Source: Hormiphora californensis
Lineage: Eukaryota > Ctenophora > Tentaculata > Cydippida > Pleurobrachiidae
Direction: 5' to 3'
NCBI GenBank assembly: GCA_020137815.1
Contig: CM035362.1
Span: 522,605-586,604 of the forward strand
Length of the DNA stretch: 64,000 nt
The notes beneath the pieces were generated by a model. It made no database searches and was not told the DNA's origin. It was given only the letters and a program-made list of their open reading frames with translations. Of this stretch, positions 1-19,930 are shown piece by piece. Numbering within the stretch: position 1 is the stretch's first letter; each line of letters begins with the position of its first letter. The translations under genes and the position numbers were made by a program.

Positions 1-812
1 GTGGCAATAGAGGTTCAAATACCGCAGAGTTTAAGTCTGAACAATGTTCGGTTCGTTAGTTATCGCTAATTGAAAAACGCCAAAATGGCCTAAAATCGCC
101 CTAAGTTCCAAATTGAAATTTTGGAGTTGAGACTCCAGACTTCGTGGAGATGTCCGCTAGGATGACAATATGCACCAAAATCGGACGGAAGCCTAAATTC
201 GTCCGAATTCTGTACGAAAAGCCAGGTAGACTGAATTTTGGTCACGTGACATGGGTCCAAAATCAGTTTTTTGCTATTTACGCCTTTCCTGTACGTCGGA
301 GACAAAAAATATGGCCAATACTTGTCATTTCCATCGCTTTCTGCATCTTTTAAGCCCCCTATAAATATCCCTTACTTCGACGGTTCAGAAGTGACGTCAT
401 TTAGTCTGCTGAAAAACTCTAACTACTGAACCGTTGAAGTAAGGGATATTTATAGGGGGCTTAAAAGATGCAGAAAGCGATGGAAATGACAAGTATTGGC
501 AATATTTTTTGTCTCCGACGTACAGGAAAAGCGTAAATGGCAAAAAAATGATTTTGGACCCATGTCACGTGACCAAAATTCAGTCTACCCGGCTTTTCGT
601 ACCGAATTCGGACGAATTTAGGCTTCCGTCCGATTTTGGTGCATATTGTCATCCTAGCGGACATCTCCACGAAGTCTGGAGTCTCAACTCCAAAATTTCA
701 ATTCGGAACTTAGGGCGATTTTAGCCCATTTTGGCGTTTTTCAATTAGCGATAATTAACGAACCGAACATTGTTCAGACTTAAACTCTGCGGTATTTGAA
801 CCTCTATTGCCA
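1..812. mobile_element. Long foldback (palindromic) element FB1
   Basis: Two arms of about 388 bp (1-388 and 425-812) are near-perfect reverse complements around a spacer of about 36 bp that includes the motif GTGACGTCAT. The ends read GTGGCAATAG and CTATTGCCAC. No coding potential beyond mirror ORFs is visible, so it is a non-autonomous hairpin element. The left flank lies outside the window, so a target-site duplication cannot be tested. The element stops 8 bp before the next exon, so its end abuts the CTCTTAG splice acceptor. Confidence 0.9.
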
Positions 813-820
813 CCTCTTAG

Positions 821-1634
821 CATGGGAGAAGTTTCATAGAAATCAGAGGAGGTGAGTGTAATTATTGCCTCTACTACTAGTTACCCTTTAGTAACCTATA
901 GTCCATGGTGAGGAGGAATGTACACCTCAGATTTTACAGAAAAAAATGATCTGAGAACTATTCTACTCGTCATATACGGGATCTTTATATTCTTTCTCCT
1001 ATTTCTCGGATACTTTGGGTAGGTGGGTGTACTGTGTAGTGTTGTAGTTTAGTAGTTTTAGATTGTTCATTGTACACCCACCTACCTCTGTCTTCTCTCT
1101 CTCTTTCTTTCTCGGATACAATTTCATTTTGGGGAGGGTGTACAATGTACAATTGACCATCAGGATGTACAATGTACAATTGATAACTCAAGTTGCTTTT
1201 GTCTGATTTGTTTCCCCCACTACTACAGGTTTAAAAGCGTGTCCCTGGCGTGTTGTTCATCAATGACAGGAGATAAATCAGGTCGGGGTGGGCAGTTGAG
1301 AGAGCGCCCAGAACGGATGTCAACCCCTAATGCTAGCTCCAGGATTACTGAAGATCTACTGATCAACTTTGCTGAGAAACAGTATACTGGTACGTATATG
1401 AGAAAAGGGTCTTGTGTTTTGAGAGGAGGGTCATTAAATATTTATTATTCATTGCCTTGTTCGACCCTCCTTCCCTGCGTGGCGCGCCCCTATAAAATAA
1501 AACGGTTTGAACAAAACAAATTATTCACTAATTACTCGCTAATTATTTGCTAATTAATTACAGCGATGGAGAAGGAGAAGAGTGACAGGGAGGCTGCTAA
1601 TACCATGCGCCACGAGGAGCACTACTGCAGATAG
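821..1634 (+). CDS. C-terminal exons of an unidentified gene (5' part outside window)
   Basis: Three exons fit by splice site and phase: 821-851, 1229-1389 and 1564-1634 (stop TAG). They join to about 87 codons, starting WEKFHRNQRRFKSV and ending MRHEEHYCR. Acceptors are CTCTTAG, CTACTACAG and AATTACAG; donors are GTGAGT and GTACGT. The middle part is rich in Ser, Gly and Arg, and the last 35 residues look like a charged helix (ITEDLLINFAEK, then MEKEKSDREAA). I do not recognise the family. The first exon is only 31 bp and directly follows foldback FB1, so upstream exons lie to the left of the window. Phase agreement across both introns is the main evidence. Confidence 0.55.
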
Positions 1635-2044
1635 GGAAGAGGGAACACTGTCCTACAATACGTGTCACGTGATTCAGATAGAGACGGAGAGAGGAACAAT
1701 AACCTGCAGAATATAGGGAAGGAGATATTATAGATGTGATGCGAGAAAGGAAAATTTGACTTTGAGACATTTCATAGACCTATGGTCTAAGACCATAGGG
1801 CTTACATATAATCTTGCAGGGAAGAAAGAAAATTATTTGAGGGAATGATGATCCTAAAAGTTATATATCCTGCCCTGGCTGTTATATTGTGTAGATTTCT
1901 GATTAAACCATTTTCAATACCCTTGTTTTATTCTCTATCAAACTCAATGGACTGTATCTCCCCATACCAACCCTAGCCGGGTTGCCTAAATACTCGGCTC
2001 TCAATAAGATACGGATTTGAAAATAACAACACCCAACAACTTAC
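1635..2044. other. No gene seen
   Basis: This AT-rich stretch holds the 3' flank of the preceding gene. I looked on the minus strand for the next SEC22 exon and found no matching frame. Confidence 0.5.
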
Positions 2045-2211
2045 TGGAATACAGATGTGCCTGCTTCAAGGGACACTTGGTTAGGCATCAACTGGGCATT
2101 ATAGAATATCTTCTTGGCTTGCTTTAGTTGGTCCCTGTCAAGCTTCTTATCACTAACTGACAGTAAGTATCCGTCACTGGACCTAGCTACCAGAACTACA
2201 GGGGTTGACAT
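2045..2211 (-). CDS. SEC22-like vesicle SNARE, first coding exon only
   Basis: The minus-strand ATG at 2211 opens a 167-bp exon (55 codons plus two bases) ending at a GTAAGT donor. The product starts MSTPVVLVARSSDGYLLSVS and ends QVSLEAGTSVF. This resembles the start of the SEC22 longin domain: a hydrophobic strand, then ARxxDG, and a C-terminal LEAG-xxxF strand. SEC22 is an ER-Golgi R-SNARE. The downstream longin, SNARE and transmembrane exons are not found in the remaining 2 kb to the left, which carries a plus-strand gene and FB1. They may lie beyond the window, or the exon may be an orphan copy. It lies 0.5 kb downstream of MED21 on the same strand. Confidence 0.6.
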
Positions 2212-2698
2212 TGCTATAGCGAGGGGTGGGGGTTACTTTATATGTTTTTAGGTATTTGAAGATTTAACATAATTTATTGTTAGTTGTGTGTGTGAGATAT
2301 TGAGATAAAGAAACGTACGACCCTGTAACTGTCATATCGTATATTCACTGGCAATATATGTACCGTCACTCTTCCAATATATCTCTAGGACCATGAACTA
2401 ATATTACAATTCACTAATGCAATTCACTGTCACATATATCTGTCACAAAGACTGCCACTACAAATACACTGTCATTTTAGGACACTGTGACACTGCCAAT
2501 GATATGTCAACAGAATTCTGAATAGTGAATAGACCCTTTGACTTCAGGGCTGCTTCTGGGGGAACAGTTTTTGTGATACAACCACTACGTTTGCAGATCG
2601 GGTCAGATAGGGTGGGCGCCGCCAGATAACCACTAAGGTGGTAGTGGGTCACTTGTATAACACTAACAGCTGTTCAAGTAATAAATATCTGATTGTGC
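2212..2698. other. Intergenic, no gene seen
   Basis: This is the spacer between the SEC22-like ATG and the MED21 stop. Only short unsupported frames occur. Confidence 0.5.
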
Positions 2699-3568
2699 TC
2701 AAGAAGTTAGTCTGGCTGCGAGTTCTGCCCGTATTTTCAGTTGTGATGAAGCAATCGCAGAACTGGCCGATTTGATAAGGTTCAGTTGCTTCTCAGCCCG
2801 TTCTCTGGCCATCGCCAACTCTTTATCTGCCTCCTGGAGGGGGGAGAAGATATAAGGAGAAGTGGGGGGGGGGAAGAAGAGGTCAGAAGAAGTATTGAAC
2901 TGTTGTACCCAGAAAATAGGGTCTGTACTGAGGGAGAGAGAAGAGATCAGGGGAATTATAGGAAATTATGGAATAAAAAGAACGTGCATCATCATGATCA
3001 ATATAATTCGAACCTCATTTTCTTTCAGTAGTGTAGTGAGGCGACTCAGCTGATTCTCACTGGATATTTCCTCCTGAAACATGTAGTTTAGATTTCTTAC
3101 CCTTCTCGGTGAGAGGGTCGAGAAAAACTAGAAAAACTAGAAAAAGAGCGCAAAGACCAAACAATAATGCGTTCCCAGAATAATGAACCCCACTGCACAA
3201 TCCACATCCACCATGTAACAAGTTCACGTGAACACTATTGTTAAATGTACCGTGGGTAGTGAGTCAATTAGCAGGTTAATGTTAGCTGTGGTGTCGGATA
3301 TCAGTTTGGAGAAGAGGGCTATATCAGACTTCCTTTTATCTGGGTTAGTTCCAGCTGACTGCAGAACACCTGGTGATGGAAAGAAGAGGGTTGTAATGGT
3401 ACGCAGGACACCTGGCGGAAAGGAAAAGGAGGGTTGTAATACACAGAACACATGTTTGAAAGTTGTGGGGCTATTTTTTGGTACTGCTCAGTGCTTACCT
3501 ACAGAGTCGCACATGTATGTTGCAAGGTTGTTAGTTTCCTCCTGTAGCTGGGTGATCCTGTCAGTCAT
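2699..3568 (-). CDS. MED21: Mediator complex subunit 21
   Basis: Four exons in transcript order, 3499-3568, 3251-3369, 3014-3073 and 2699-2833, join in phase to 127 codons plus stop. Every intron is GT-AG. The start MTDRITQLQEETNNLA matches the MED21 N-terminal pattern (M-x-D-R-x-T-Q-L-Q). The centre carries the family's most typical segment, an LFSKLISDT stretch followed by INLLIDSLPT. The C-terminal half is a charged helix ending IASSQLKIRAELAARLTS, matching the family's IAxSQLKxR end. MED21 pairs with MED7 in the middle module of Mediator and works in RNA polymerase II transcription. The length is slightly below the roughly 140 residues usual in animals. No truncation or missing segment is evident. 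Confidence 0.93.
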
Positions 3569-3754
3569 GATGCAGCGCTATAGCAGAGATAGTTTAGAGG
3601 GAAAAGAGGGAATGTTTGGGGAAAAGGAGAGAAAAGGAGGGAAGGGAAAGAGGGAACAAAATGAAAAACTTTGTTTATTTCAAATCTCCAAAGTACGTTT
3701 ACAAAAAGGTCCCAGATAAAATAAACACACTGCAAAACTGATTTAATTGATATA

Positions 3755-3926
3755 CAGTCGGACCCCGATTTAGGGGCCCCCGATTTAGTGGCACCCCGAT
3801 TTAGGGACAGGATTTTTTTCCCCCGATATAGGAAATTAACCTTATTTGACCCCGATTTAGTGGACACCCCGATTTAGTGGACAAGAGCCTTTCCCCCGAG
3901 GGTGTCCCTAAATCGGGGTCCGACTG
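3755..3926. mobile_element. Pogo/Tigger-like MITE
   Basis: This 172-bp element has terminal inverted repeats CAGTCGGACCCCGATTTAGG and its complement, flanked by TA on both sides (TA target duplication). The interior repeats the CCCCGATTTAG motif. CAGTC-type ends with TA duplication are typical of pogo/Tigger members of the Tc1/mariner superfamily. A truncated copy lies at 37228-37367. Confidence 0.85.
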
Positions 3927-4239
3927 TATATCTAATTATTAGAAAAGGGTTGAGAAGATAAAACTAAGCTTAGTTAACAGCTAAGATCCTAATCATTACA
4001 GGTTTATAACACTATGTTCTAAATTTATACTGACTAATATCAGGCTACTTTCCAAAATATGTATATGAATCTAGAATGGTTTCTAGAATTCTGTTAGTTC
4101 ACTGACTGGGTAGAAAATTAAAGTAAAATCACAAAACCTCTATTACATCATCTGATAATCTGTAATCAAATAACAAAACAACAACAATTGTTAGTCACAC
4201 TCCATCTCATTTTTTAGTTCATACTTCCTTTGGGGGGGT

Positions 4240-4334
4240 TCCCATGGTATACTTTGGTATACTTTGGTATACTTTGGTATATGGAAAATCCCAAAAAATT
4301 ATGTGGAAAGTACCAAAGTATACCAAAGTATACC
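4240..4334. repeat. GGTATACTTT minisatellite hairpin, copy 1
   Basis: Tandem ggtatacttt units are followed about 45 bp later by the reverse-complement units (accaaagtat), giving a hairpin that starts GGGTTCCCATGG. A second, longer copy is at 4797-4922. Confidence 0.8.
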
Positions 4335-4796
4335 ATATCTTTTTAATAGCTTTACGTACTTTAAAGTGTTAATTTACAACAGTTAAGGCTTTAAAACATT
4401 TTATATAAACTTTCTTAACTCATAAAATTGGACAATGGTGCTAAATAGGCTAAATTCATAGAATCGAGGGAAAATATTACCTATAAAATGGTGAGTCAGA
4501 AATCTGGGGTTTGACAAATTGGGACCCATTTGAGTATGATAAAAAAACTTTTAAAAAGTCAAGAAAATGTTCAAATAGTATTTGGTAAAGTCTCCAAAAA
4601 TTTTTCAAAAATTGCCTTCACCGGGAATCGAACCCTGAGTGGCAAGCCTTGAGCACTAGCCGGATGATGTAACAAAAACGTAAAAATCGGTTTAATAAGC
4701 GTTATATTACCAACTTATAACGAAATAAGGATGTAGTTTTACAAATTTAGTCATCTATGTTAACTTATCGCTTAAATTTTACCTTTTTCAAAATTT

Positions 4797-4922
4797 TTAT
4801 GGTATACTTTGGTATACCTTGGTATACTTTGGTATACTTTGGTATACTTTGGTATATGGAAAATCGCTGAAAAAGTTGTGGAAAGTGCCAAAGTATACCA
4901 AAGTATACCATGGGAACCCCCC
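4797..4922. repeat. GGTATACTTT minisatellite hairpin, copy 2
   Basis: About five ggtatacttt units, a spacer with TATGGAAAATCGCTG, then inverted units and CCATGGGAACCCCCC. It has the same architecture as the copy at 4240-4334. It ends about 10 bp from the RNase T2 stop codon, so it probably lies in or next to that gene's 3' UTR. Confidence 0.8.
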
Positions 4923-4932
4923 CACTTCCTTT

Positions 4933-5940
4933 TTACAGGACAGAGTAAGGAAGGAAATAAATTGGTTTGCTCTCACTACAAGAATTATGTGCAGATTTAG
5001 GGCAATCCCTAGGCTCGAACCCTTGGTTATACACAGTGACACTTGGAACAGTAGCTGTTTCGACTGCCCATTTGACTTCCTTCACGTACCTACACCATGT
5101 GCTAACTTGATTCACCCCAAATGCGCTCTTCATGGCGCCATTAAACTGCTCAAAAGTATAACTCTTCTCAGTAGAGGGGTGATGCCGGCCCTGGTCAGTG
5201 CTGCGTCCATATCATACTTGTCATTCAGCTGGAGAGCTTTGGAGAAGTAATCGTGTTCTGTCTCTAGGACGTCTGTACAGCAGGTACCGTGCTTGCAGTA
5301 CTCGTGACCCCAGAACTTGGTATCACCACCCTTGTAGTCAGTGGGCCACCTGATGGGGGGGGGTGGTTAGAGATAGGAGGCCACCTAATAAATACTATGG
5401 GAGGCCACCTGATAATATTAATTGGGTGATTAGAAGATCATTCTAATCACAGTGATAGTTAACAACTCCCTCAAAATGATCTACTACCCCAGAAGTGTAC
5501 TAACTTTTTGTGCATGGTATCCATCAGGTCTGATATTTGGGTGGTGTTGAGGTGGCAGGATGAGGCACAATCAGCGGGGTACTCCGTAGCTGTCTTACTG
5601 GGCCACAATCTGATAGGGGTAGGGGGTGTGAATACTGAATACTAAATAAAAATGGGAGAGAGCCGAGAGGGTGATCGGGTACATGTCTCATTTTGAGGCA
5701 TTTTACACAATTTGTTTTAAATAAACAGTACAGCTGATGGTAATTACAAAAACAGTACAAATTAGTTATATACCCATGTAGAGTCCAGTAGGATATGTAA
5801 TCAGGTAGCTCCTTGCACTGATGAGATGCCTTGTAACAACTGTTAGGGGACCACTGTCTGGTGAAGTCAAAGTAGTTGTACTCGTTGTCAGCACTAACAG
5901 GCGCTGCTAGCAGTATCAGGGCAACTGTCACCAATAACAT
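4933..5940 (-). CDS. Secreted RNase T2-family ribonuclease, one-base frameshift
   Basis: Exons 5774-5940, 5505-5609 and 4933-5349 join in phase. The first 17 or so residues (MLLVTVALILLAAPVSA) form a signal peptide. The first active-site block WTLHGLWP (residues 52-59) is split by intron 1. The second block HEYCKHGTC (about 106-114) follows, with both catalytic histidines present. The family elements YPADC and AFG-VN are also visible. T2 enzymes cleave single-stranded RNA in secretory or lysosomal compartments. The frame breaks in the last exon at a run of four C on the coding strand (5176-5179). With a fifth C the reading would pass from ALTRAGITP into STEKSYTFEQFNGAMKSAFG, as the family expects. 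The region past the break stays open to 4933. This is either a recent null allele or a homopolymer sequencing error. Confidence 0.88.
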
Positions 5941-8351
5941 GTTTAGACACTATTTAGGGAGGGGGAGAAATGTTAGAAACTGTCCATGTCGGTAGAACTG
6001 ATTGGCAGTACATATATTGTCTTTTACTGTACGAATGAATGGTACAAGATATAAACTGATCTACATGCGCCCTATGTAAATATATGGCTCTTACAGGAAT
6101 GTATTATTATTATGGAAGGTATCATTCTGAAAAGCAAACGACAGAAAATAAGAAGTGAGATAACGGAGGGCACGTCGCTGTTATCACCTCACATGCAACT
6201 ACAGGGGTGTTAAATTACTAAACAGGCTGTTGAGCAGCCAAAAGAGACATTATTTCTGCAGTCTGGCTACAGCAAGGTAGAGTTACGTGCCTCACACAAC
6301 CTGCAGTTAATTACACAAATCAACTGTTCGCAGCTTCCGAAGGACTGTCCCTCGTCTTCGTCACTCATTTTTTGATTGTTTTTGGCTTTGGTCGCCCAAA
6401 ACCTTATGTTTAGAAGCCCGAAAATGTGTTCCGACGTGCATATAATGCGACACGCATATTTTACCCAAAGACGATTTAAATAGTGGAATAATTCAGTTTC
6501 CGACTATATTTTTGCTTTGGAGTGACGTTTAATCGTTTTGGAGACCTGTCGAGGTGGTTTGCAAGGCACATGAGGCACGTACATTACCAATTTTTCACAT
6601 CAGCGGTTTCCTAAAGCGTTTTATCAATAAATCAAAACACCCACTGCCCAGTATTCCAGGCTAATTATTTTAACACTCATTGTCCTAAATTTAGACCCTT
6701 AAATCTCAGTTCCAACTAAATTATACGGCAGGTTAGAAGTTTTGACTTTTGAGAATGGAAGCACGCAAATTTTAAAATGCAAAGCCCTGCTCGCGTGACG
6801 CGGAAAAGTAAAAACGTTAAAATCTGGGTGCCTTCCATTGCTAACTTGGCAAACGTTGCTGGCAGCGCGGAATAAGGCAGCTATTTTCAAATTGCTAACA
6901 ATTCATCGATTTGGAATTTGGCGGTCGAGACGGGTTAGGGCTGTTGTTTGAAAAATTTGAAAAATCCACACACAGCCAAGATTTTTTGTCAGCACTGTGT
7001 TGCTTTTTACGCCGCGCACGTGGGAAAAACCGTAATTACGCGCGCGGCGTAAAAAGCAACACAGTGTTTTGGCATACGTTGCAGGCCCCTTTAGTAGGGT
7101 TTCTTAATTTCGCGCGCAGTAGTGAAATTCGTAAATGGATTTGCGCGTGCAAGTGCGCGGCTCTTTTTGAGCGAAAAGTTTTGTCCATGCCGAGCCGAAC
7201 CAAAAATTTTTCATTTCCACTCTTGTGGATTCTGGAAAGTGACATCCGGACGCTTTGTGCAATTTTTTATCCGCCCGGGTGAATGCCGAAGGCATTCACC
7301 CTGATGATCTTTTTTAGCAAGAAATTTTGTAAACAACCTCATCTGGATTAAGTCACAGTTACGGCTGCATTAAAGAGGTTTTTGAAATACCCATTGAACT
7401 ATCTCCTTGGTAAATGGCTAAAGAGATCCCCAGACAATCCACCGGTTACTAGATATACTCGACAGAATACTAACTCGATTCTTGACTGGGCACGAATAGC
7501 TTCCAGGGAGAAAAAGGCTCTATGAGGATTGAGGAACTACCACCTGAGCTCAGCTGTGCTGTGTCTGCGCAAAGGACTATAAGATTGCGTTGCGTAGTGA
7601 ATTTGTCAACTCCTCCTAATGCGAATCACGGGTCTGGCTTCCGATGGGACTACATAGTTACCCTCGCTCCCTTTCCTGGTCCTTTCCTGGGTTCCCGTGT
7701 CCTGTCTATTGTGCCCTGTCCCACCTATCACTGCCACCACGGCCCACGCTCTATGGCTTATAATGCTCTGTTCCAAATTCCAGACCTTCACAGCCTTCTA
7801 TCCTACCTACCTACCTTCCTACCTACCTACTTTCCTACTGTATTATTCCTACTGTATTATTCCTTCATTCTGAACACCGGTATCTAGGGAGGGGAGGCTG
7901 TCACCAGGGCAACATATTTACAAGATTACAAGATTCCCGACCATTCCCCAGTCAAAGTGCTACGATGGAAGTATCACGGTGGTTGGAGTATCCTTAGCTT
8001 TGACTGCTCGTGAGTCCGGTGTTCACTGCTCAGTGCTGCTCAGTGCTGCTCAGTGCTGCTCAGCGCTTTTAATTTTGTTAACCAGAATAATAAGATATGA
8101 TATCTCTATTCAAACTCCGAATTTTGTTTTTGGGTCCATTAAAAGTTCCTTATATGCTCGCTCTTCTAGGATGACAAATGTATTCGCCTGTTGACAAATC
8201 TATCATTAGCAGAGAGACCGGAGAGAAAAGCCATGTGAGTCTCCCGTACTAAATAATGATTTTGATCAACAAGTCTCTGCCGTATATCGTACAATTATTC
8301 CCTGCTCCAATTTCTTTGTTCTCTGCCGCTCATAATATATCATTTTTGCAG
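5941..8351. other. Long non-coding or unassigned stretch
   Basis: No confident gene was found. The stretch holds CpG-rich repeat-like DNA (about 6750-7300) and a 24-base string (6595-6618) that recurs at 63937-63960. It also has short CCTA and CAGTGCTGCT tandem repeats (7801-7835 and 8031-8062). An upstream exon of the following gene could end near 8234, where GTGAGT occurs, but I could not fix it. Confidence 0.4.
6993..7066. repeat. GC-rich short inverted repeat
   Basis: CACTGTGTTGCTTTTTACGC and its reverse complement form a hairpin with arms of about 25 bp around a spacer of about 24 bp rich in CGCG. No gene overlaps it. Confidence 0.8.
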
Positions 8352-16764
<8,413 letters not shown>

Positions 16765-16859
16765 CTATTACATACTTAAATTTAGTTTCGATTCATATTA
16801 TCTCCTTATTTGATTCCAAGTTATATCTGTTCCAACTCGAGTGAAATTACTTTAAACTA

Positions 16860-16945
16860 ACAGATTTATAGCGATTTGTCGTTGTGTGTGTGTGTCCTAG
16901 TGAGTGTGTGTGTCCTAGTGAGTGTGTGTCCTAGTGAGTGTAGGA
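16860..16945. repeat. GT-rich minisatellite
   Basis: Repeats of GTGTGTGTCCTAGTGAGT occur three to four times in the 3' flank of the preceding gene. Confidence 0.8.
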
Positions 16946-17181
16946 TGTATCCATCTTGTGAATCTAGAATTATAATACTTTAATTTTAATCGTGTTTCTA
17001 ATTCTAGTTTCTATTTGACCTTTTACATATTTGAGTAAGAGCTACGTGGGTGCCATCTGTCATTGTGGCGTGTATGCTACGTTGGTGGAGCCCGTGGACG
17101 GTGCTATTTAACGATCCATTGACTTTGTGATATATCTCTGTTCTAAATAAAATGTTTTCCCCGATAAAATATATCAAGTTG

Positions 17182-17394
<213 letters not shown>

Positions 17395-17700
17395 AGTATA
17401 CATAACGTAACACCTAACCGTAACACGTAACACCTAACCCGTAACATCTCTCCTTCTAGCTATTTTTTAGCTGTTTCAGATACCCTTCCCATCCTCTTCT
17501 TCAGACTCCTAGGGACCCTCCTCCCGTTACATCAGAACACTCCTTGTCCTACACTATGAATGTGTTTATTTGTGTGCGTGTTTATTTGTGTGCGATGTGT
17601 TTCCGTCACATGGAGCTGGCATATCAAACTCTAAAATATTTTTTTTGCGTACGATTGTTTGATGAGTCCAAATTTATATTTTCAACCAACCAACCAACCA

Positions 17701-17742
17701 ATCACTCTCTCTTTCTCTCTCTCTCTTTCTCTCTCTCTCTAG

Positions 17743-17821
<79 letters not shown>
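17701..17821. repeat. CT microsatellite
   Basis: This (CT)n tract of about 115 bp with TTT interruptions follows an (AACC)n string. Other DNA between 16765 and 18622 shows no gene I can support. Confidence 0.97.
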
Positions 17822-17823
<2 letters not shown>

Positions 17824-18622
17824 ACACCATACTGCAAACCTCGGTTTCTATTATTTTTCTACCAACTTCCTGCCCTAAAAGAACAGCCTCGCTACAACAT
17901 AATCTGGTAGTGTTTAGTGCATCATTTATGCAACAGTCCAGCTGACGTTACACCAAAACAAAATCATGGCGGCGAGACGCACGGAACTGCATCTGTCATC
18001 TGTGTTGGGTTCTGGGGACGTGACATACAGCACTATGTAATAGCCTGGATTAATGTGAGAGATTGACAAATTTATTTGTCTACGGATGACGTATGTGCAT
18101 TGTGCATGAACACGGACTATAGTTTTTAAAAGAAGACAATATTTTCACTGTTTATACTTTATTCATTTATTTTCCAGTTAAAGTTACTTCATTTTTCCAT
18201 GGTTATAATACCATTGCAAGCCCCTGCCTTTTCTTACCCCATAGCATACTTTGAAAATGACCCCTAATGACTTTTAATTCAACCTTTCTTCCTATCTCTC
18301 CAGGGTTATCGGTGATATGAGCCCTCCTCTGTTTTATCAACATGTAAATACAAACAAAACTGTTTTACTTCTGGACAATTAAATAAATCCTCTCTACACG
18401 GTGAGTTTTTAGCATAGCAACTTCAAAAACCCCCACAAAATAATAAGATTATTTTTATGTAATTACCCCAATCAGGGTTGAGTTAATCCTTTGATTTTTG
18501 AATCCCACGCTCTCAGTTTCTAACGAGTATTACTCCTTCAGGACCCCTGGCTGATACACTGAAAAGTGAAACACAGCAGCTGAAAATATGAGTAATAGGA
18601 CGTTGAGAATAATGAGGACAAA

Positions 18623-19030
18623 TTAATCTGTGTGATACCTCCCTACTAACTTATCAGAGGGAATAAGATAGCAAACCACTCTGAACGACTCTGTGCCGAT
18701 AGTATTAACCCTCAGGTAGTAACCACATAGATTTATTCCGTAATGTATTCTGCTTAATAAAGCATCTCCATTATAATTTGGAAATGAACGGAGTGATGGC
18801 AGTTGATTCAGCTCGTTGGCGAGCAATCGATTTCCTCTTTCATTATAATATTTTGTGCCCAAACACATGTATGATGGAGCCGATTGCCACTCTATTGGAA
18901 GACTGTGAATATTTTCAATTAAATTTAATCCACTTAGTTGCTCTCCCGATTGTCACTGTTACCCCTACAACTACCATAGCAACCATAAATAGGGCAATAA
19001 AAAGGGCCATCCGGCTGAGTCTGGTTGGTT
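18623..19030 (-). pseudogene. Possible type II membrane protein with a frame break
   Basis: On the minus strand one frame reads NVKPTRLSRMALF and then a hydrophobic stretch (MALFIALFMVAMVVVGVTVT), a basic flank followed by a membrane segment. A second frame, one base off, continues as SGEQLSGLNLIENIHSLPIE and runs about 100 residues to the stop at 18623. It contains WQSAPSYMCLGTKYYNERGN and CGYYLRVNT. The two overlap near 18960 without a convincing intron, so a single-base indel or sequencing error is the simplest link. The C-terminal part has the composition of a folded ectodomain, but I do not recognise it. Plus-strand ORFs over the same bases look like shadows. Confidence 0.35.
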
Positions 19031-19144
19031 TGACATTATAATGTAATTAGCCCATGTTTTAGGCACACCCGATGGATGCGCTAGTACATGCATATTCTAA
19101 GAAGTAAAAACTAACGCCAATTTTAACTCCTTTTTTATTTACAG

Positions 19145-19610
19145 AGATCAGTACACCTCTGGATGACCCTAAGAACAACCCCACGGGGTGCCAACGCAGC
19201 TGGTTAATAATGATTCACGAAAAAGGAGCAGGATTCGGCTCGCAAGGCAGAGTCAACCAGTTCCCATCTACTGATCAGTTGCCAAACCTACCTAGTACCT
19301 ATTACTGGCGTTATCAACTATACGGTGAGAATAGCTTTGAGAATGAAAACCTAATTATCAACTACATAGCAAAACCTAACCCATTAGTTGAACTGAATTA
19401 TATGTAAACTATTGTCCCAATGTCACCAAGTTCACACTCTCTTCTCTGCAGGTTGAGAGTGTAGTCCAGACCAAGATATAATATGAGGCAAGCATTCAGA
19501 AGGGCACGACTCTCTGGACAGAAATATGTACAAAAGTTGTTTTGATTTACCTTCCAACTTTCTCTACAGAAAAGGATTCTATCTTTCTGATCAGATACCC
19601 AGCCATCTAG
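19145..19610 (+). CDS. C-terminal exons of an unidentified gene
   Basis: Exon 19145-19324 follows a good TTTTTATTTACAG acceptor and ends before GTGAGA. It encodes about 59 residues containing NNPTGCQRSW, HEKGAGFGSQGRVNQFP and STYYWRYQLYG. A second acceptor, TTTCTCTACAG, opens 19570-19610, which continues in phase as EKDSIFLIRYPAI and stop. Amino-acid composition (W, Y, G and P spread evenly) supports coding. I do not recognise the family. The 5' exons were not located among the microsatellites upstream. Reading through the donor would instead end at TAA near 19407. Confidence 0.4.
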
Positions 19611-19810
19611 AACCATGCCATTTATAAACAGATTCATATGACAAGAAGTGTGGCAAAGCCAAAGATCCTGAATATGGTAGCAAAGAGTGATAGCAAAGTG
19701 TGAATATTTTCAAAAGTCGTAGGAAAGTTTTGAATTTGATTCAGTATTAATTATTGATCAACAAATACAAAGAATGTTGTGGTTAAATCGTTAAAACATG
19801 TGTGTAGCAT

Positions 19811-19930
<120 letters not shown>

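Noticed and set aside
144-724. Mirror ORFs in FB1
   Set aside because: Near-identical proteins on opposite strands are a consequence of the palindrome, not genes.
4610-4670. tRNA-like sequence on the minus strand (GGTTCGATTCCCGG box B)
   Set aside because: The T-arm is present, but no matching acceptor stem or clean anticodon arm could be folded, so at most a tRNA-derived fragment.
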